The notes under the pieces: generated by a model
Told to the model about the DNA's origin: nothing
The model's database searches: none
The model's input: only the letters and a program-made list of their open reading frames with translations
DNA from: Syntrophus sp. (in: bacteria)
Lineage (GTDB): Bacteria > Desulfobacterota > Syntrophia > Syntrophales > UBA8958
Assembly (NCBI GenBank): GCA_003451635.1
Contig: DMAT01000206.1
Location: 3,623 to 11,713 of the forward strand
DNA: 8,091 nucleotides
Direction: 5' to 3'
Program-made: the position numbers and the translations under genes
Shown: piece after piece, positions 1 to 7,059 of the stretch
Position numbering within the stretch: position 1 is the first letter of the stretch
Layout of the letters: each line of letters opens with the position of its first letter

Positions 1-2001
1 AAAAACGGGCTGCTTCAGCTCAAGACCTTCTCTGACCCCTATCCGGGGGTCATGCATGGCCTGATATTTTTTGGATTCGTCGTCCTCTTTTTCGGCGCCG
101 CCTTCGACGCCACGGAGTTTCACGTAGCCGAGCCCCTGGGAATACCTTTTCTCGTCGGGAAATTCTATCTGTTCTTTTCATTTCTTATGGATCTTTTCGG
201 AGTGGCCGTGCTGGTCGGTGTTTTTATGGCCCTGGACAGACGTTATCTCACGAAACCGGACCGCCTCGGTTATAAGGGAGAGCCGGACAACCGTCCCGAC
301 GACGCGATCGTCCTGCTTCTCATTGCCGGGATCATCGTCACGGGTTTCATTATCGAAGCCCTGCGCATCAGCGTTACCTGGCAGCAGACGCCATGGGAAG
401 TGTGGTCCTTTGTGGGCTGGACCCTTGCCAAGGCCTTTACCGGCGTCGGTCCCGAGGCCGCGAAGGCGATGCACAAGTGGACCTGGTGGATCCACACGGC
501 CTTCGCCCTGGGATTTATCGCCTATATCCCCTATTCAAGGTTGATGCACATGATTACCACCCCGGCCAACTATTTTATGGCGACCCGGAAGCCCGTCGGC
601 CAGTTGGAGCCGATCAAGGATTTCGAGAACGCCGAGGCCTTTGGCGTGGGGACTATTGAAGAATTCACCTGGAAACAGATCTTTGATTCCGACGCCTGCA
701 CCCGCTGTGGGCGGTGCCAGGACGGCTGTCCCGCCTATCTGACCGGGAAGCCCCTGTCTCCCAAGAAACTGGTTCAGGATATGAAGGAATATTGGCTGGA
801 GAAGGCCCCCGGCGCCGTCGCCTCCAGGAAAGAGCAGCTCATGGCCTCCGGCGAGGGCACGGAGAATATCAATCCGAAGCTGAAGGCCCTCTTCGCGTGG
901 CTTGACAAGGCGGACAAGATCATCGATGAAAATCTGCCCAAAGGACCGGAGCCGACGGAGAAGGCCATGGTCGGCGAGGTCATCGAGCTCGATGAACTAT
1001 GGGCCTGCACCAACTGTATGTACTGCATGGAAAACTGCTCGTCTGCTATCGAGCATGTGCCTAAGATCATCGGCATGCGGCAGTACAAGGTCCTCATGGA
1101 GGCGGATTTTGCTCCGGAGCTGCAGCTGACCTATCGTAACATGGAAAACAACTCCAACCCCTGGGGCATCGGCGCCCATCTCCGGGGTGAATGGGCCAAG
1201 GAACTCGGCGTGAAGACCCTTTCCGAAGATCCCAATGTAGAATATCTGTTCTATGTCGGTTGCGCCGGTTCATTTGACGACCGGGGCAAGAAGATCACCG
1301 TGGCTCTGGCCAAAATCCTCCAGACGGCCGGTGTCAGTTTCGGCATTTTGGGTACGGAAGAGAGCTGCTGCGGCGATTCGGCCATGCGGGGCGGTAACGA
1401 ATACCTCTATCAGACCATGGCCCAAGCCAACATCGAGGTGATGAACGGCTATGGGGTGAAGAAGGTCATCTGTAGCTGTCCCCATGGTTATAACGCCCTG
1501 AAGAAGGATTATCCCCACTTCGGCGGCAATTTTGAGGTCTATCACCATACCGAGATAATTGCGGAACTGCTCGAAAAGGGGAAGATCAAGATCAAGATCC
1601 CCGTTGACGATGTCCGCTTTACCTACCATGATTCCTGTTTCCTGGGTCGTTACAACGATGTCTATGAGCAGCCACGGAAGATCATCAAGGCGATCCCCGG
1701 CGCCCGTCTCGTCGAGATGGAGCGGAACCATGAGAAGAGCTTCTGCTGCGGGGCCGGCGGCGCCAGGATGTGGATGGAAGAGCACGGAGATCGCATCAAC
1801 GACGCTCGGGCTAAGCAGGCCATCGATGTCGGCGCCAAGACCATCGCCGTCGGATGTCCCTTCTGTCTGACCATGATGAGCGACGGCCTTAAGTTCCACG
1901 GTAAGGAAGAAGAAATTGTAGCCCTGGATCTCGCTGAGATCGTCTGGAAGGGCATGGGTCTCGAGGAAGAAAAAGCCCCGGTTGAGGTCTGCCAGGCGTA
2001 A
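1..2001 (+). CDS. Membrane FeS oxidoreductase, ETF:(methyl)menaquinone oxidoreductase type (DUF224/CCG), 5' partial
   Basis: The reading frame is open from the first base, so the ATG at 52 is probably internal and the true start lies upstream. Counting from the first visible codon, an N-terminal NarI-like membrane part has hydrophobic segments at about 20-36, 54-78, 102-119 and 163-177. Histidines at 19, 165 and 183 are candidate heme b ligands. Two ferredoxin-type [4Fe-4S] motifs follow, CxxCxxCxxxCP at C233-C243 and CxxCxxCxxxC at C336-C346. Two HdrB-like CCG domains come next: C421, C456-C457, then C491/C493 (CSCP instead of the usual CxxC), and C546, C582-C583, then C619-C622 (CPFC). Family knowledge: such proteins take electrons from electron-transfer flavoprotein, reduced by acyl-CoA dehydrogenases, and pass them to membrane quinone. 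They are often next to etfBA, which would lie upstream if present. A more general Hdr-like or glycolate-oxidase-type FeS subunit is possible, but the fused membrane domain argues for the ETF-linked type. Confidence 0.9.
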   Translation, partial: KNGLLQLKTFSDPYPGVMHGLIFFGFVVLFFGAAFDATEFHVAEPLGIPFLVGKFYLFFSFLMDLFGVAVLVGVFMALDRRYLTKPDRLGYKGEPDNRPDDAIVLLLIAGIIVTGFIIEALRISVTWQQTPWEVWSFVGWTLAKAFTGVGPEAAKAMHKWTWWIHTAFALGFIAYIPYSRLMHMITTPANYFMATRKPVGQLEPIKDFENAEAFGVGTIEEFTWKQIFDSDACTRCGRCQDGCPAYLTGKPLSPKKLVQDMKEYWLEKAPGAVASRKEQLMASGEGTENINPKLKALFAWLDKADKIIDENLPKGPEPTEKAMVGEVIELDELWACTNCMYCMENCSSAIEHVPKIIGMRQYKVLMEADFAPELQLTYRNMENNSNPWGIGAHLRGEWAKELGVKTLSEDPNVEYLFYVGCAGSFDDRGKKITVALAKILQTAGVSFGILGTEESCCGDSAMRGGNEYLYQTMAQANIEVMNGYGVKKVICSCPHGYNALKKDYPHFGGNFEVYHHTEIIAELLEKGKIKIKIPVDDVRFTYHDSCFLGRYNDVYEQPRKIIKAIPGARLVEMERNHEKSFCCGAGGARMWMEEHGDRINDARAKQAIDVGAKTIAVGCPFCLTMMSDGLKFHGKEEEIVALDLAEIVWKGMGLEEEKAPVEVCQA

Positions 2002-2029
2002 AGTATGGATCAAATTTATTAGAAAAAGT

Positions 2030-2071
2030 GCCCCGGTCCCGTCTGAGAAGATGAGCCGGGGCTTTTTTTTT
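2030..2071 (+). terminator. Rho-independent terminator after the FeS oxidoreductase gene
   Basis: A GC-only 7-bp stem, GCCCCGG (2030-2036) paired with CCGGGGC (2056-2062), is followed immediately by nine T residues (2063-2071). The 19-nt loop contains a small inner hairpin (TCT-GAGA-AGA). A short A-run just before the stem could also let it work for antisense transcription. It begins 28 bp after the stop codon and separates this gene from the acyl-CoA synthetase gene, which therefore probably has its own promoter. Confidence 0.9.
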
Positions 2072-2076
2072 ACATA

Positions 2077-2103
2077 TTGCTTTCTTTGTGCTATGAGTAA
2101 AAT
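2077..2103 (+). promoter_or_regulatory. Possible sigma70-type promoter for the acyl-CoA synthetase gene
   Basis: TTGCTT (2077-2082) and TAAAAT (2098-2103) resemble -35 and -10 boxes, but the 15-nt spacer is short. AATTAT (2101-2106) is an alternative -10 with an 18-nt spacer. The site lies directly after the terminator in an AT-rich stretch and about 75-80 bp before the coding start, where a promoter would be needed. The match is weak and no operator was recognised. Confidence 0.3.
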
Positions 2104-2168
2104 TATTTCAAGAAGTAAGTATGACCCGGACGAATAGAATGAGGCAGGAATCAACAAAATATTTCCTG

Positions 2169-2175
2169 AAAGGAG
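2169..2175 (+). promoter_or_regulatory. Ribosome binding site that decides the start of the acyl-CoA synthetase
   Basis: AAAGGAG lies only one base before the ATG at 2177, too close to serve it, but ten bases before the in-frame ATG at 2186. The downstream ATG is therefore preferred as the start. Confidence 0.6.
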
Positions 2176-2185
2176 AATGGCGAGT

Positions 2186-3877
2186 ATGGCGGAAGAAAGC
2201 ATCTATGTGAAAAAGCTGTGGCTCAAATCCTATGAGAAGGGAGTTCCTGAGACTATTTCCTACGAGGACCTCTGTATGCCCGACATCCTGGACCGGACGG
2301 TGAAGCAGTTTGCGGAACGGCCGGCCCTGGTCTTTCAAGGTACGGTGGTAAGCTTCCGGGAGCTAAAGGACATGGTGGACCGGTTTGCGACCTGCCTTAC
2401 CGACTTCGGGGTCAAAAAGGGGGACGCCGTCGCGTTGCTCCTGCCCAACGTCATACCCTGCGTGGTGGCCTACTATGCCGTTTTGAAGATCGGCGCCCTC
2501 GTCGTCATGAATAACCCCCTTTATTCCGATCCCGAACTGGAGCACCAGTTCAATGATTCCGGTTCCAAGATCCTTGTTACCCTCGATGTGCTGGCCCCCC
2601 GGATGATCGCCCTGCGCCCGAAGACAAAGATAAAACAGATCGTCTATACGTGCATCGGCGACTATCTCCCGACTATTAAGCGGGTCCTGGGAAAATTGCT
2701 GAAGAAATATCCTTTTGCCGAAATTCCGGCGACACCGGATGTTTACAAATGGAAGGATTGCCTCGCCAAATATGGCCCCAATCCGCCGATTGTTAAAAAC
2801 AGCTTTGACGAGGTGGCCATGTATCAATACACGGGGGGGACGACAGGCGTTTCCAAGGGCGTCATGCTCACCCACGCCAACCTGAGCAAGCAAGTTCAGC
2901 AGTGTTGCGCCTGGTTTCCAAAGTTCACCAAGGGGACGGAGATCATGCTGGGCGCCTTGCCTTACTTTCATGTCTTTGGTCTCTCTGTTTCCATGAATTT
3001 CTCTATTTACATGGGCTGGTCCCAGGTCCTCGTGCCGCGGCCCCAGCCGGAGCCTTTGTTAGAGGCGATCCGGAATTTCCGTCCGACTTTCGCTCCCCTG
3101 GTGCCGACGATGTACATCGGCATGCTCAATCATCCCGATCTGAAGAAAACGGATATGAGCTGCATCAAGGGCGCCTTCTCCGGGAGTGCGCCCCTGCCCG
3201 TAGAGGTGATCCAGGAATTCGAGAAGGCAACCGGCGCTGTTATTGTTGAGGGCTTCGGGATGACTGAAACCACCCCCGTCACCCATATCAACCCCTTCGC
3301 CGGCGGCGCCAGGAAGGCGGGGAGCGTTGGGGTGCCCATCTCGGATACGGAGTGCCGCATCGTTGATCTGGAAGACGGCGTCACGGACATGCCTGTAGGC
3401 GAGCGGGGGGAACTCATCGTGAAGGGACCCCAAATCATGAAGGGCTACAAGGACCGGCCGGAGGAGACGGCCAACACCCTTAAGGATGGCTGGGTGTACA
3501 CGGGCGATATCGCCACGATGGATGAGGATGGCTACTTCTATATCGTGGACCGGAAGAAGGATATGATCATTTCGGGAGGTTTCAATGTCTATCCCCGGGA
3601 TATCGACGAGGTCTATTATGAACATGCCAAAGTCCAGGAGGCTTGTTCCATCGGCATCCCCGACGCCAAACGGGGAGAGAACGTCAAACTCTTCATCGTC
3701 CTCAAGGAAGGGGAAACGGCAACCCAGGAAGAGATGATCGAATACGGGAAGACGAAACTCGCCGCTTACAAGCTCCCCTCGGAGATCGAATTCCGCAAGG
3801 AGCTGCCGAAAACTAACGTCGGCAAGATCCTCCGGAAGGAGCTCCGGGCGGAAGAGTTGGAGAAGCGGAAGAAGTAG
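2186..3877 (+). CDS. Long-chain fatty-acid--CoA ligase-like AMP-forming acyl-CoA synthetase
   Basis: An ANL-superfamily enzyme of 563 residues from the ATG at 2186, close to the usual length of FadD-type ligases. It should activate a carboxylic acid with ATP to an acyl-adenylate and then form the acyl-CoA, in the cytoplasm or at the inner membrane face. All core motifs are present. The P-loop YTGGTTGVSKG starts at residue 215, with its lysine at 224. GFGMTET is at about 356, YTGD at 438-441 and the hinge DRKKDMIISGGFNVYP from 455. PKTNVGK at 541-547 carries the catalytic A10 lysine at 547. The gene follows the FeS oxidoreductase but is separated from it by a terminator, and it converges on a second AMP-binding gene. 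An ATG nine bases upstream gives a three-residue longer form with a badly placed ribosome site. Family membership is firm. The substrate (long-chain, medium-chain or aromatic acid) cannot be read from the sequence. Confidence 0.9.
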   Translation: MAEESIYVKKLWLKSYEKGVPETISYEDLCMPDILDRTVKQFAERPALVFQGTVVSFRELKDMVDRFATCLTDFGVKKGDAVALLLPNVIPCVVAYYAVLKIGALVVMNNPLYSDPELEHQFNDSGSKILVTLDVLAPRMIALRPKTKIKQIVYTCIGDYLPTIKRVLGKLLKKYPFAEIPATPDVYKWKDCLAKYGPNPPIVKNSFDEVAMYQYTGGTTGVSKGVMLTHANLSKQVQQCCAWFPKFTKGTEIMLGALPYFHVFGLSVSMNFSIYMGWSQVLVPRPQPEPLLEAIRNFRPTFAPLVPTMYIGMLNHPDLKKTDMSCIKGAFSGSAPLPVEVIQEFEKATGAVIVEGFGMTETTPVTHINPFAGGARKAGSVGVPISDTECRIVDLEDGVTDMPVGERGELIVKGPQIMKGYKDRPEETANTLKDGWVYTGDIATMDEDGYFYIVDRKKDMIISGGFNVYPRDIDEVYYEHAKVQEACSIGIPDAKRGENVKLFIVLKEGETATQEEMIEYGKTKLAAYKLPSEIEFRKELPKTNVGKILRKELRAEELEKRKK

Positions 3878-3921
3878 AGCGGAAGGGGCAGCAGTGGTGG
3901 ATAAACAGTAAACGATAAATG

Positions 3922-3961
3922 AACGGTGGGGCAGATCTTGTCCAAGATCCGCCCCACCGTT
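3922..3961. terminator. Long bidirectional hairpin between convergent ligase genes
   Basis: An 11-bp perfect arm, AACGGTGGGGC (3922-3932) against GCCCCACCGTT (3951-3961), continues after one mismatch into a 7-bp arm, GATCTTG (3934-3940) against CAAGATC (3943-3949), around a tight loop. It sits 45 bp after the stop of the forward ligase and 62 bp after the stop of the reverse one, the expected place for a shared transcription end. The T-runs on either side are short, so it may act as a factor-dependent or RNA-stabilising end rather than a classical U-tract terminator. Confidence 0.7.
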
Positions 3962-4023
3962 TACCTGATAATTAATCCCATAGAAATGTTGCGCCGGGCT
4001 TCAGTCCTACCGGGCCGACGGCG

Positions 4024-5478
4024 TCAAATGGTCGCTACAAATTCGATCTCCCGGGGGAGTTTGTAGGAAGACAGATATGCCCGGCAGTGTCTCAGGATTT
4101 CCTTGTCGTCAACTTCCACGCCGGGCTTTTTGACGATCAGGGCCTTGACTATTTCCCCCCGCATCAGATCCTCTTTGCTTTCCACCCGGGAGGTTTGCAC
4201 CGCCGGGTGCATCTCCAGGACAATTTCCACTTCGAGGGGATAGACATTGAAGCCGCTGGTGATGATCATCCGCTTCTTCCGGCCGGTGAGAAAAATATAG
4301 CCGTCCCCATCGATCCTCGCCAGATCCCCCGTATGGAGCCAGCCGTCGCGAATTACCTCAGCGGTCGCCTTTTCATCCTTGTAGTACCCGGGCATGACGT
4401 TCTTCCCCCGGACGATCAGTTCGCCGATCTCCCCTGAGGGCAGCCCGGCGCCGCTCTCATCGACAATCATTACCTCCAGCCCGGGAATCGGAATCCCTAT
4501 GGATCCCGGTTTTTGTTCCATCGTAAGCCTCGTTATCGCGCAGATGGGCGACGCCTCCGTCAAACCGTAACCCTCAACCAGGGGGGGCCCGAATTTTTCC
4601 CGAAAGAGCTGGATAAATTCCATAGGGATGGCGGAACCGCCGGTGACACAGAAGCGCAGGGAGCTAAGATCGAATTTTTCCCCACCCTGGTGGAATACCA
4701 TCCCTAAAAACAACCGGGGTACGGCGCCGATATAGGAGACCTTTTCCCTTTCAATGGCCCCAAAGATGCTGTCCAGGGTAAAACGCTCCATCAGGACGAC
4801 ACTGCCGCCGATATAGAATACGGCCAGCATGTTTGCCGCCGCCCCGAAGGAATGAAAGAAAGGTATTACCGCCAGCCCTCGCTCCGCGGGGGTCCCTTGA
4901 AAATCCGTCACTGTGAACATAACTGCCTGCGTCATCAGGTTGCCATGGGTCAGGACGGCCCCCAGGGCCCGGCCCGTCAGGCCGGCAGTATAAATCATGA
5001 CCGCAGGGTCGTCTTCGGCGATATCGGGCATCTCCCAGGTGGGAGGATTGTCCTTGATGGCCTGGGTGTATGGGCAGTCCGTATCCATGCCGTTTGTGGT
5101 CAGGACATGTTTACATAAGGGGAGATCGTTCTTGATTTCTTCAAAGCGTTTCGCGAGGACGCTCTGAGTAATGAAGAGCTTTGCATCGCTGTCTCCGATC
5201 AGATGCCTCAATTCGTAGGGGGTAGAAAGAACGTTCAGGGTCACGGCGACGGCGCCCAACTTCTGGGCGGCAAAATAGGAGATGATGAATTCCGGACAAT
5301 TGGGGAGCATGATGGCGACCTTGTCCCCCTTTTCGATCCCCAGGCCCCGTAAATAATGGGCCAGGGCATTGGCGGCCCTGTTGAATTCCACATAAGTCAT
5401 GCGGCATTTTTCATGAATGAAGGCAATATTATCCGGGAATCTTTTTGTTGATTCCTCAATCATCTGTCCCAGGTTCAT
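4024..5478 (-). CDS. AMP-binding (ANL superfamily) acyl-CoA ligase-like protein lacking both adenylation lysines
   Basis: A 484-residue protein with a clear acyl-CoA synthetase fold. GYGLTEAS lies at 303-310, HTGD at 382-385 and the hinge/A8 region GRKKRMIITSGFNVYP at 399-414. Two expected features are missing. The P-loop reads YTAGLTGRALG (from residue 163), with alanine-leucine at 171-172 where proline-lysine is usual. The chain ends at IEFVATI, just before the place where the PK..GKILRR motif with the A10 catalytic lysine should follow. Nothing resembling that motif was found in the three same-strand frames after the stop. The rest of the frame is intact and shows no internal decay. An AGGGGG ribosome site lies ten bases before the ATG. 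Family knowledge: the A10 lysine is needed for adenylate formation. The protein may do only the thioester half-reaction, bind acyl-AMP or acyl-CoA without catalysis, or be a recently truncated ligase. It faces the complete ligase tail to tail. Confidence 0.85.
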   Translation of the reverse strand: MNLGQMIEESTKRFPDNIAFIHEKCRMTYVEFNRAANALAHYLRGLGIEKGDKVAIMLPNCPEFIISYFAAQKLGAVAVTLNVLSTPYELRHLIGDSDAKLFITQSVLAKRFEEIKNDLPLCKHVLTTNGMDTDCPYTQAIKDNPPTWEMPDIAEDDPAVMIYTAGLTGRALGAVLTHGNLMTQAVMFTVTDFQGTPAERGLAVIPFFHSFGAAANMLAVFYIGGSVVLMERFTLDSIFGAIEREKVSYIGAVPRLFLGMVFHQGGEKFDLSSLRFCVTGGSAIPMEFIQLFREKFGPPLVEGYGLTEASPICAITRLTMEQKPGSIGIPIPGLEVMIVDESGAGLPSGEIGELIVRGKNVMPGYYKDEKATAEVIRDGWLHTGDLARIDGDGYIFLTGRKKRMIITSGFNVYPLEVEIVLEMHPAVQTSRVESKEDLMRGEIVKALIVKKPGVEVDDKEILRHCRAYLSSYKLPREIEFVATI

Positions 5479-5540
5479 ACGGTTGGTACCCCCTAATTTA
5501 ATATAAGAGCCGAGTTTAGCTGGCCACCCTTAGCACATGC

Positions 5541-5576
5541 CCTTTCCCTTTTCAATCATGGGAATGGTCTTTTTTT
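5541..5576 (+). terminator. Terminator-like hairpin with T-run in the divergent intergenic region
   Basis: CCTTTCCC (5541-5548) can pair with GGGAATGG (5560-5567) with one T-T mismatch. It is followed by TCTTTTTTT (5568-5576). It lies upstream of the DUF2147 gene, with no visible forward gene before it to terminate. It could be an attenuator in a leader transcript, protection against stray read-through, or chance. The stem is modest. Confidence 0.3.
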
Positions 5577-5638
5577 CTTGATCATGAAAGCGATTTCATA
5601 TAGGGGTAAGCAGACTGTGGGTATTGAACAAAAATTCT

Positions 5639-5645
5639 AAGGAGG
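5639..5645 (+). promoter_or_regulatory. Strong ribosome binding site fixing the DUF2147 start
   Basis: AAGGAGG lies eight bases before the ATG at 5654. It rules out the upstream in-frame ATG at 5624, which would add ten residues not fitting a signal peptide and would place this site inside the coding region. Confidence 0.85.
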
Positions 5646-5653
5646 TTTTACTG

Positions 5654-6097
5654 ATGAAAAGGACAATGTTGCTGGTCACCATGATTCTTCTCTGCTCCGT
5701 TTCTCTAGCCCTTGCCGGGGGATCGCCCGTGGGAAAATGGAAGACCATTGACGATGAGACAAACAAGGAAAAATCAATTGTTGAGGTTTATGAAGTTGGA
5801 GGCAAGATCTATGGCAGGATTCTGCAACTTCTTCAGGAGAAAGATGGTGGGGCCAGCAAGCTCTGCACAAAATGCACCGGCGCCGACCTGAATAAGCCCA
5901 TGATCGGCCTGGTTTTCGTAAAGGACCTTAAGGCGGACGGGGATGAATACACCGGCGGTACGATCCTGGACCCCAACAACGGCAAGGTTTACAAGTGCAA
6001 GATGGAAGTTATTGAAGGGGGTAACAAGGTGAAGGTCAGAGGATTTCTTGGTTTCTCCCTCCTCGGTCGAACCCAGGTCTGGCACAAGGTGAAATGA
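5654..6097 (+). CDS. Exported DUF2147 family protein
   Basis: A 147-residue protein with an N-terminal signal peptide: MKR, a hydrophobic core, then ALA at 19-21 followed by GG, a good signal peptidase I site. The Leu before Cys14 does not make a lipobox. The mature part matches the DUF2147 pattern: an opening GKW..IDDET segment, EVYEVGGKIYGRI, then the cysteine-containing CTKCTGADLNKP..GL stretch, a YTGGTILDPNNGKVYKCK segment and a final FSLLGRTQVWHKV. Family knowledge: DUF2147 proteins are small, predicted periplasmic or outer-membrane-associated beta-rich proteins of unproven function. The two cysteines of CTKC could form a disulfide or bind a metal; this is inference. The stop is four bases before folD, so the two are probably co-transcribed, although no functional link is obvious. 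The start rests on the AAGGAGG site upstream. Confidence 0.88.
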   Translation: MKRTMLLVTMILLCSVSLALAGGSPVGKWKTIDDETNKEKSIVEVYEVGGKIYGRILQLLQEKDGGASKLCTKCTGADLNKPMIGLVFVKDLKADGDEYTGGTILDPNNGKVYKCKMEVIEGGNKVKVRGFLGFSLLGRTQVWHKVK

Positions 6098-6101
6098 CCT
6101 G

Positions 6102-6959
6102 ATGTCCGAGATTATTAACGGCAATGAGATATCCCGGACGATCCGGGAAGAGATCCGCAATGAGACCCTGACGTTTCGGGAAAAGACGGGCGTGACGCCC
6201 GGTCTGGCCGTGGTGCTGGTCGGCGCCGATCCGGCCTCCCAGATCTACGTCCGGCGCAAAGGCAAGGCCTGTGAAGAAGTAGGTTTTCTGTCCCGGGAGT
6301 TCAGGTTGCCTGGGGACACGGAAGAGCAAGGACTTTTGGAGATCATTCGGCAATTGAATGAGGACCCGGCCATTCACGGCATCCTCGTTCAATTGCCCCT
6401 TCCTTCCCAGATTCGCTCCCAGGCGATTATCGAGGCGATTGACCCGCAGAAGGATGTGGATGGTTTCCATCCCGTGAATGTTGGCCGCCTGGTCGCCGGA
6501 AACCCATGCCATGTTGCCTGTACGCCAAAAGGGATCATTGAACTCCTCGACCGGACCGGCATTGCCATCGAAGGGAGGGAGGCCGTGATCGTCGGCCGGA
6601 GCAACATCGTTGGGAAACCCCTGGCCATGCTCCTCCTGTCCCGCCATGCCACTATTACCGTCTGCCATACCCGGACGCGCAATCTTCCGGAGACAACCCG
6701 GCGTGCCGACATCCTTGTGGCCGCCGCCGGAAGTCCGGAGATGATTCGTGGGGAGATGGTCAAAGAGGGCGCCGTCGTGATCGATGTCGGTATGAATAGA
6801 CTCGGCGACGGCCGTCTGGTCGGGGACGTCGCCTTTTCGGAAGTAGCCCCCCGGGCTGCTCATATCACCCCCGTCCCGGGCGGGGTCGGCCCCATGACCA
6901 TCGCCATGCTGATGCAGAACACGGTGCTGGCCTACAAGGCGCACGTGGGCGCAAACTAA
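6102..6959 (+). CDS. folD: Bifunctional methylenetetrahydrofolate dehydrogenase / methenyltetrahydrofolate cyclohydrolase
   Basis: A 285-residue cytosolic enzyme of normal FolD length. It interconverts 5,10-methylene-THF, 5,10-methenyl-THF and 10-formyl-THF using NAD(P). Signature elements are all present: YVRRKGKACEEVGF with the catalytic Tyr and Lys, GILVQLPLP, KDVDGFHPVNVGRL with the conserved Asp, the Rossmann segment IVGRSNIVGKP, and the C-terminal PVPGGVGPMTIAML. In anaerobes of this kind the enzyme can serve purine and formyl-Met-tRNA synthesis or the methyl branch of the Wood-Ljungdahl pathway, in either direction. The window does not decide which. An AAGGTG ribosome site lies within the end of the preceding DUF2147 gene, ten bases before the ATG, which supports translational proximity and one transcript. 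No terminator is evident after the stop. Confidence 0.97.
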   Translation: MSEIINGNEISRTIREEIRNETLTFREKTGVTPGLAVVLVGADPASQIYVRRKGKACEEVGFLSREFRLPGDTEEQGLLEIIRQLNEDPAIHGILVQLPLPSQIRSQAIIEAIDPQKDVDGFHPVNVGRLVAGNPCHVACTPKGIIELLDRTGIAIEGREAVIVGRSNIVGKPLAMLLLSRHATITVCHTRTRNLPETTRRADILVAAAGSPEMIRGEMVKEGAVVIDVGMNRLGDGRLVGDVAFSEVAPRAAHITPVPGGVGPMTIAMLMQNTVLAYKAHVGAN

Positions 6960-7059
6960 CCCGCTGCAAAAACATCCAAGACCGCGCGGCCGGCTTTGGG
7001 GCACAAGGGGGGGCGTCAACCATCCCCTTCACCCAACCCCTTCAACAAAGGAGCCGACC

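Noticed and set aside
52..54. ATG as the true start of the FeS oxidoreductase
   Set aside because: The frame is open and protein-like from base 1, the first membrane segment begins right after this Met, and no good ribosome site precedes it.
2177..2179. ATG as the start of the acyl-CoA synthetase
   Set aside because: Only one base separates it from the AAAGGAG ribosome site. The ATG at 2186 has normal spacing.
1270..2202. 310-codon reverse-strand open frame opposite the FeS oxidoreductase
   Set aside because: It lies opposite a gene with clear FeS motifs, crosses the terminator, and shows no recognisable domain. It is a shadow of codon bias on the coding strand.
6980..7015. GC-rich CCGCGCGG palindrome after folD as a terminator
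   Set aside because: The stem is only a self-complementary 8-mer without a loop or T-run.
6036..7019. 327-codon reverse-strand open frame opposite folD
   Set aside because: The forward strand has a complete, motif-perfect FolD. The reverse product has no plausible domain and is Gly/His/Asp-rich, as expected of a shadow.
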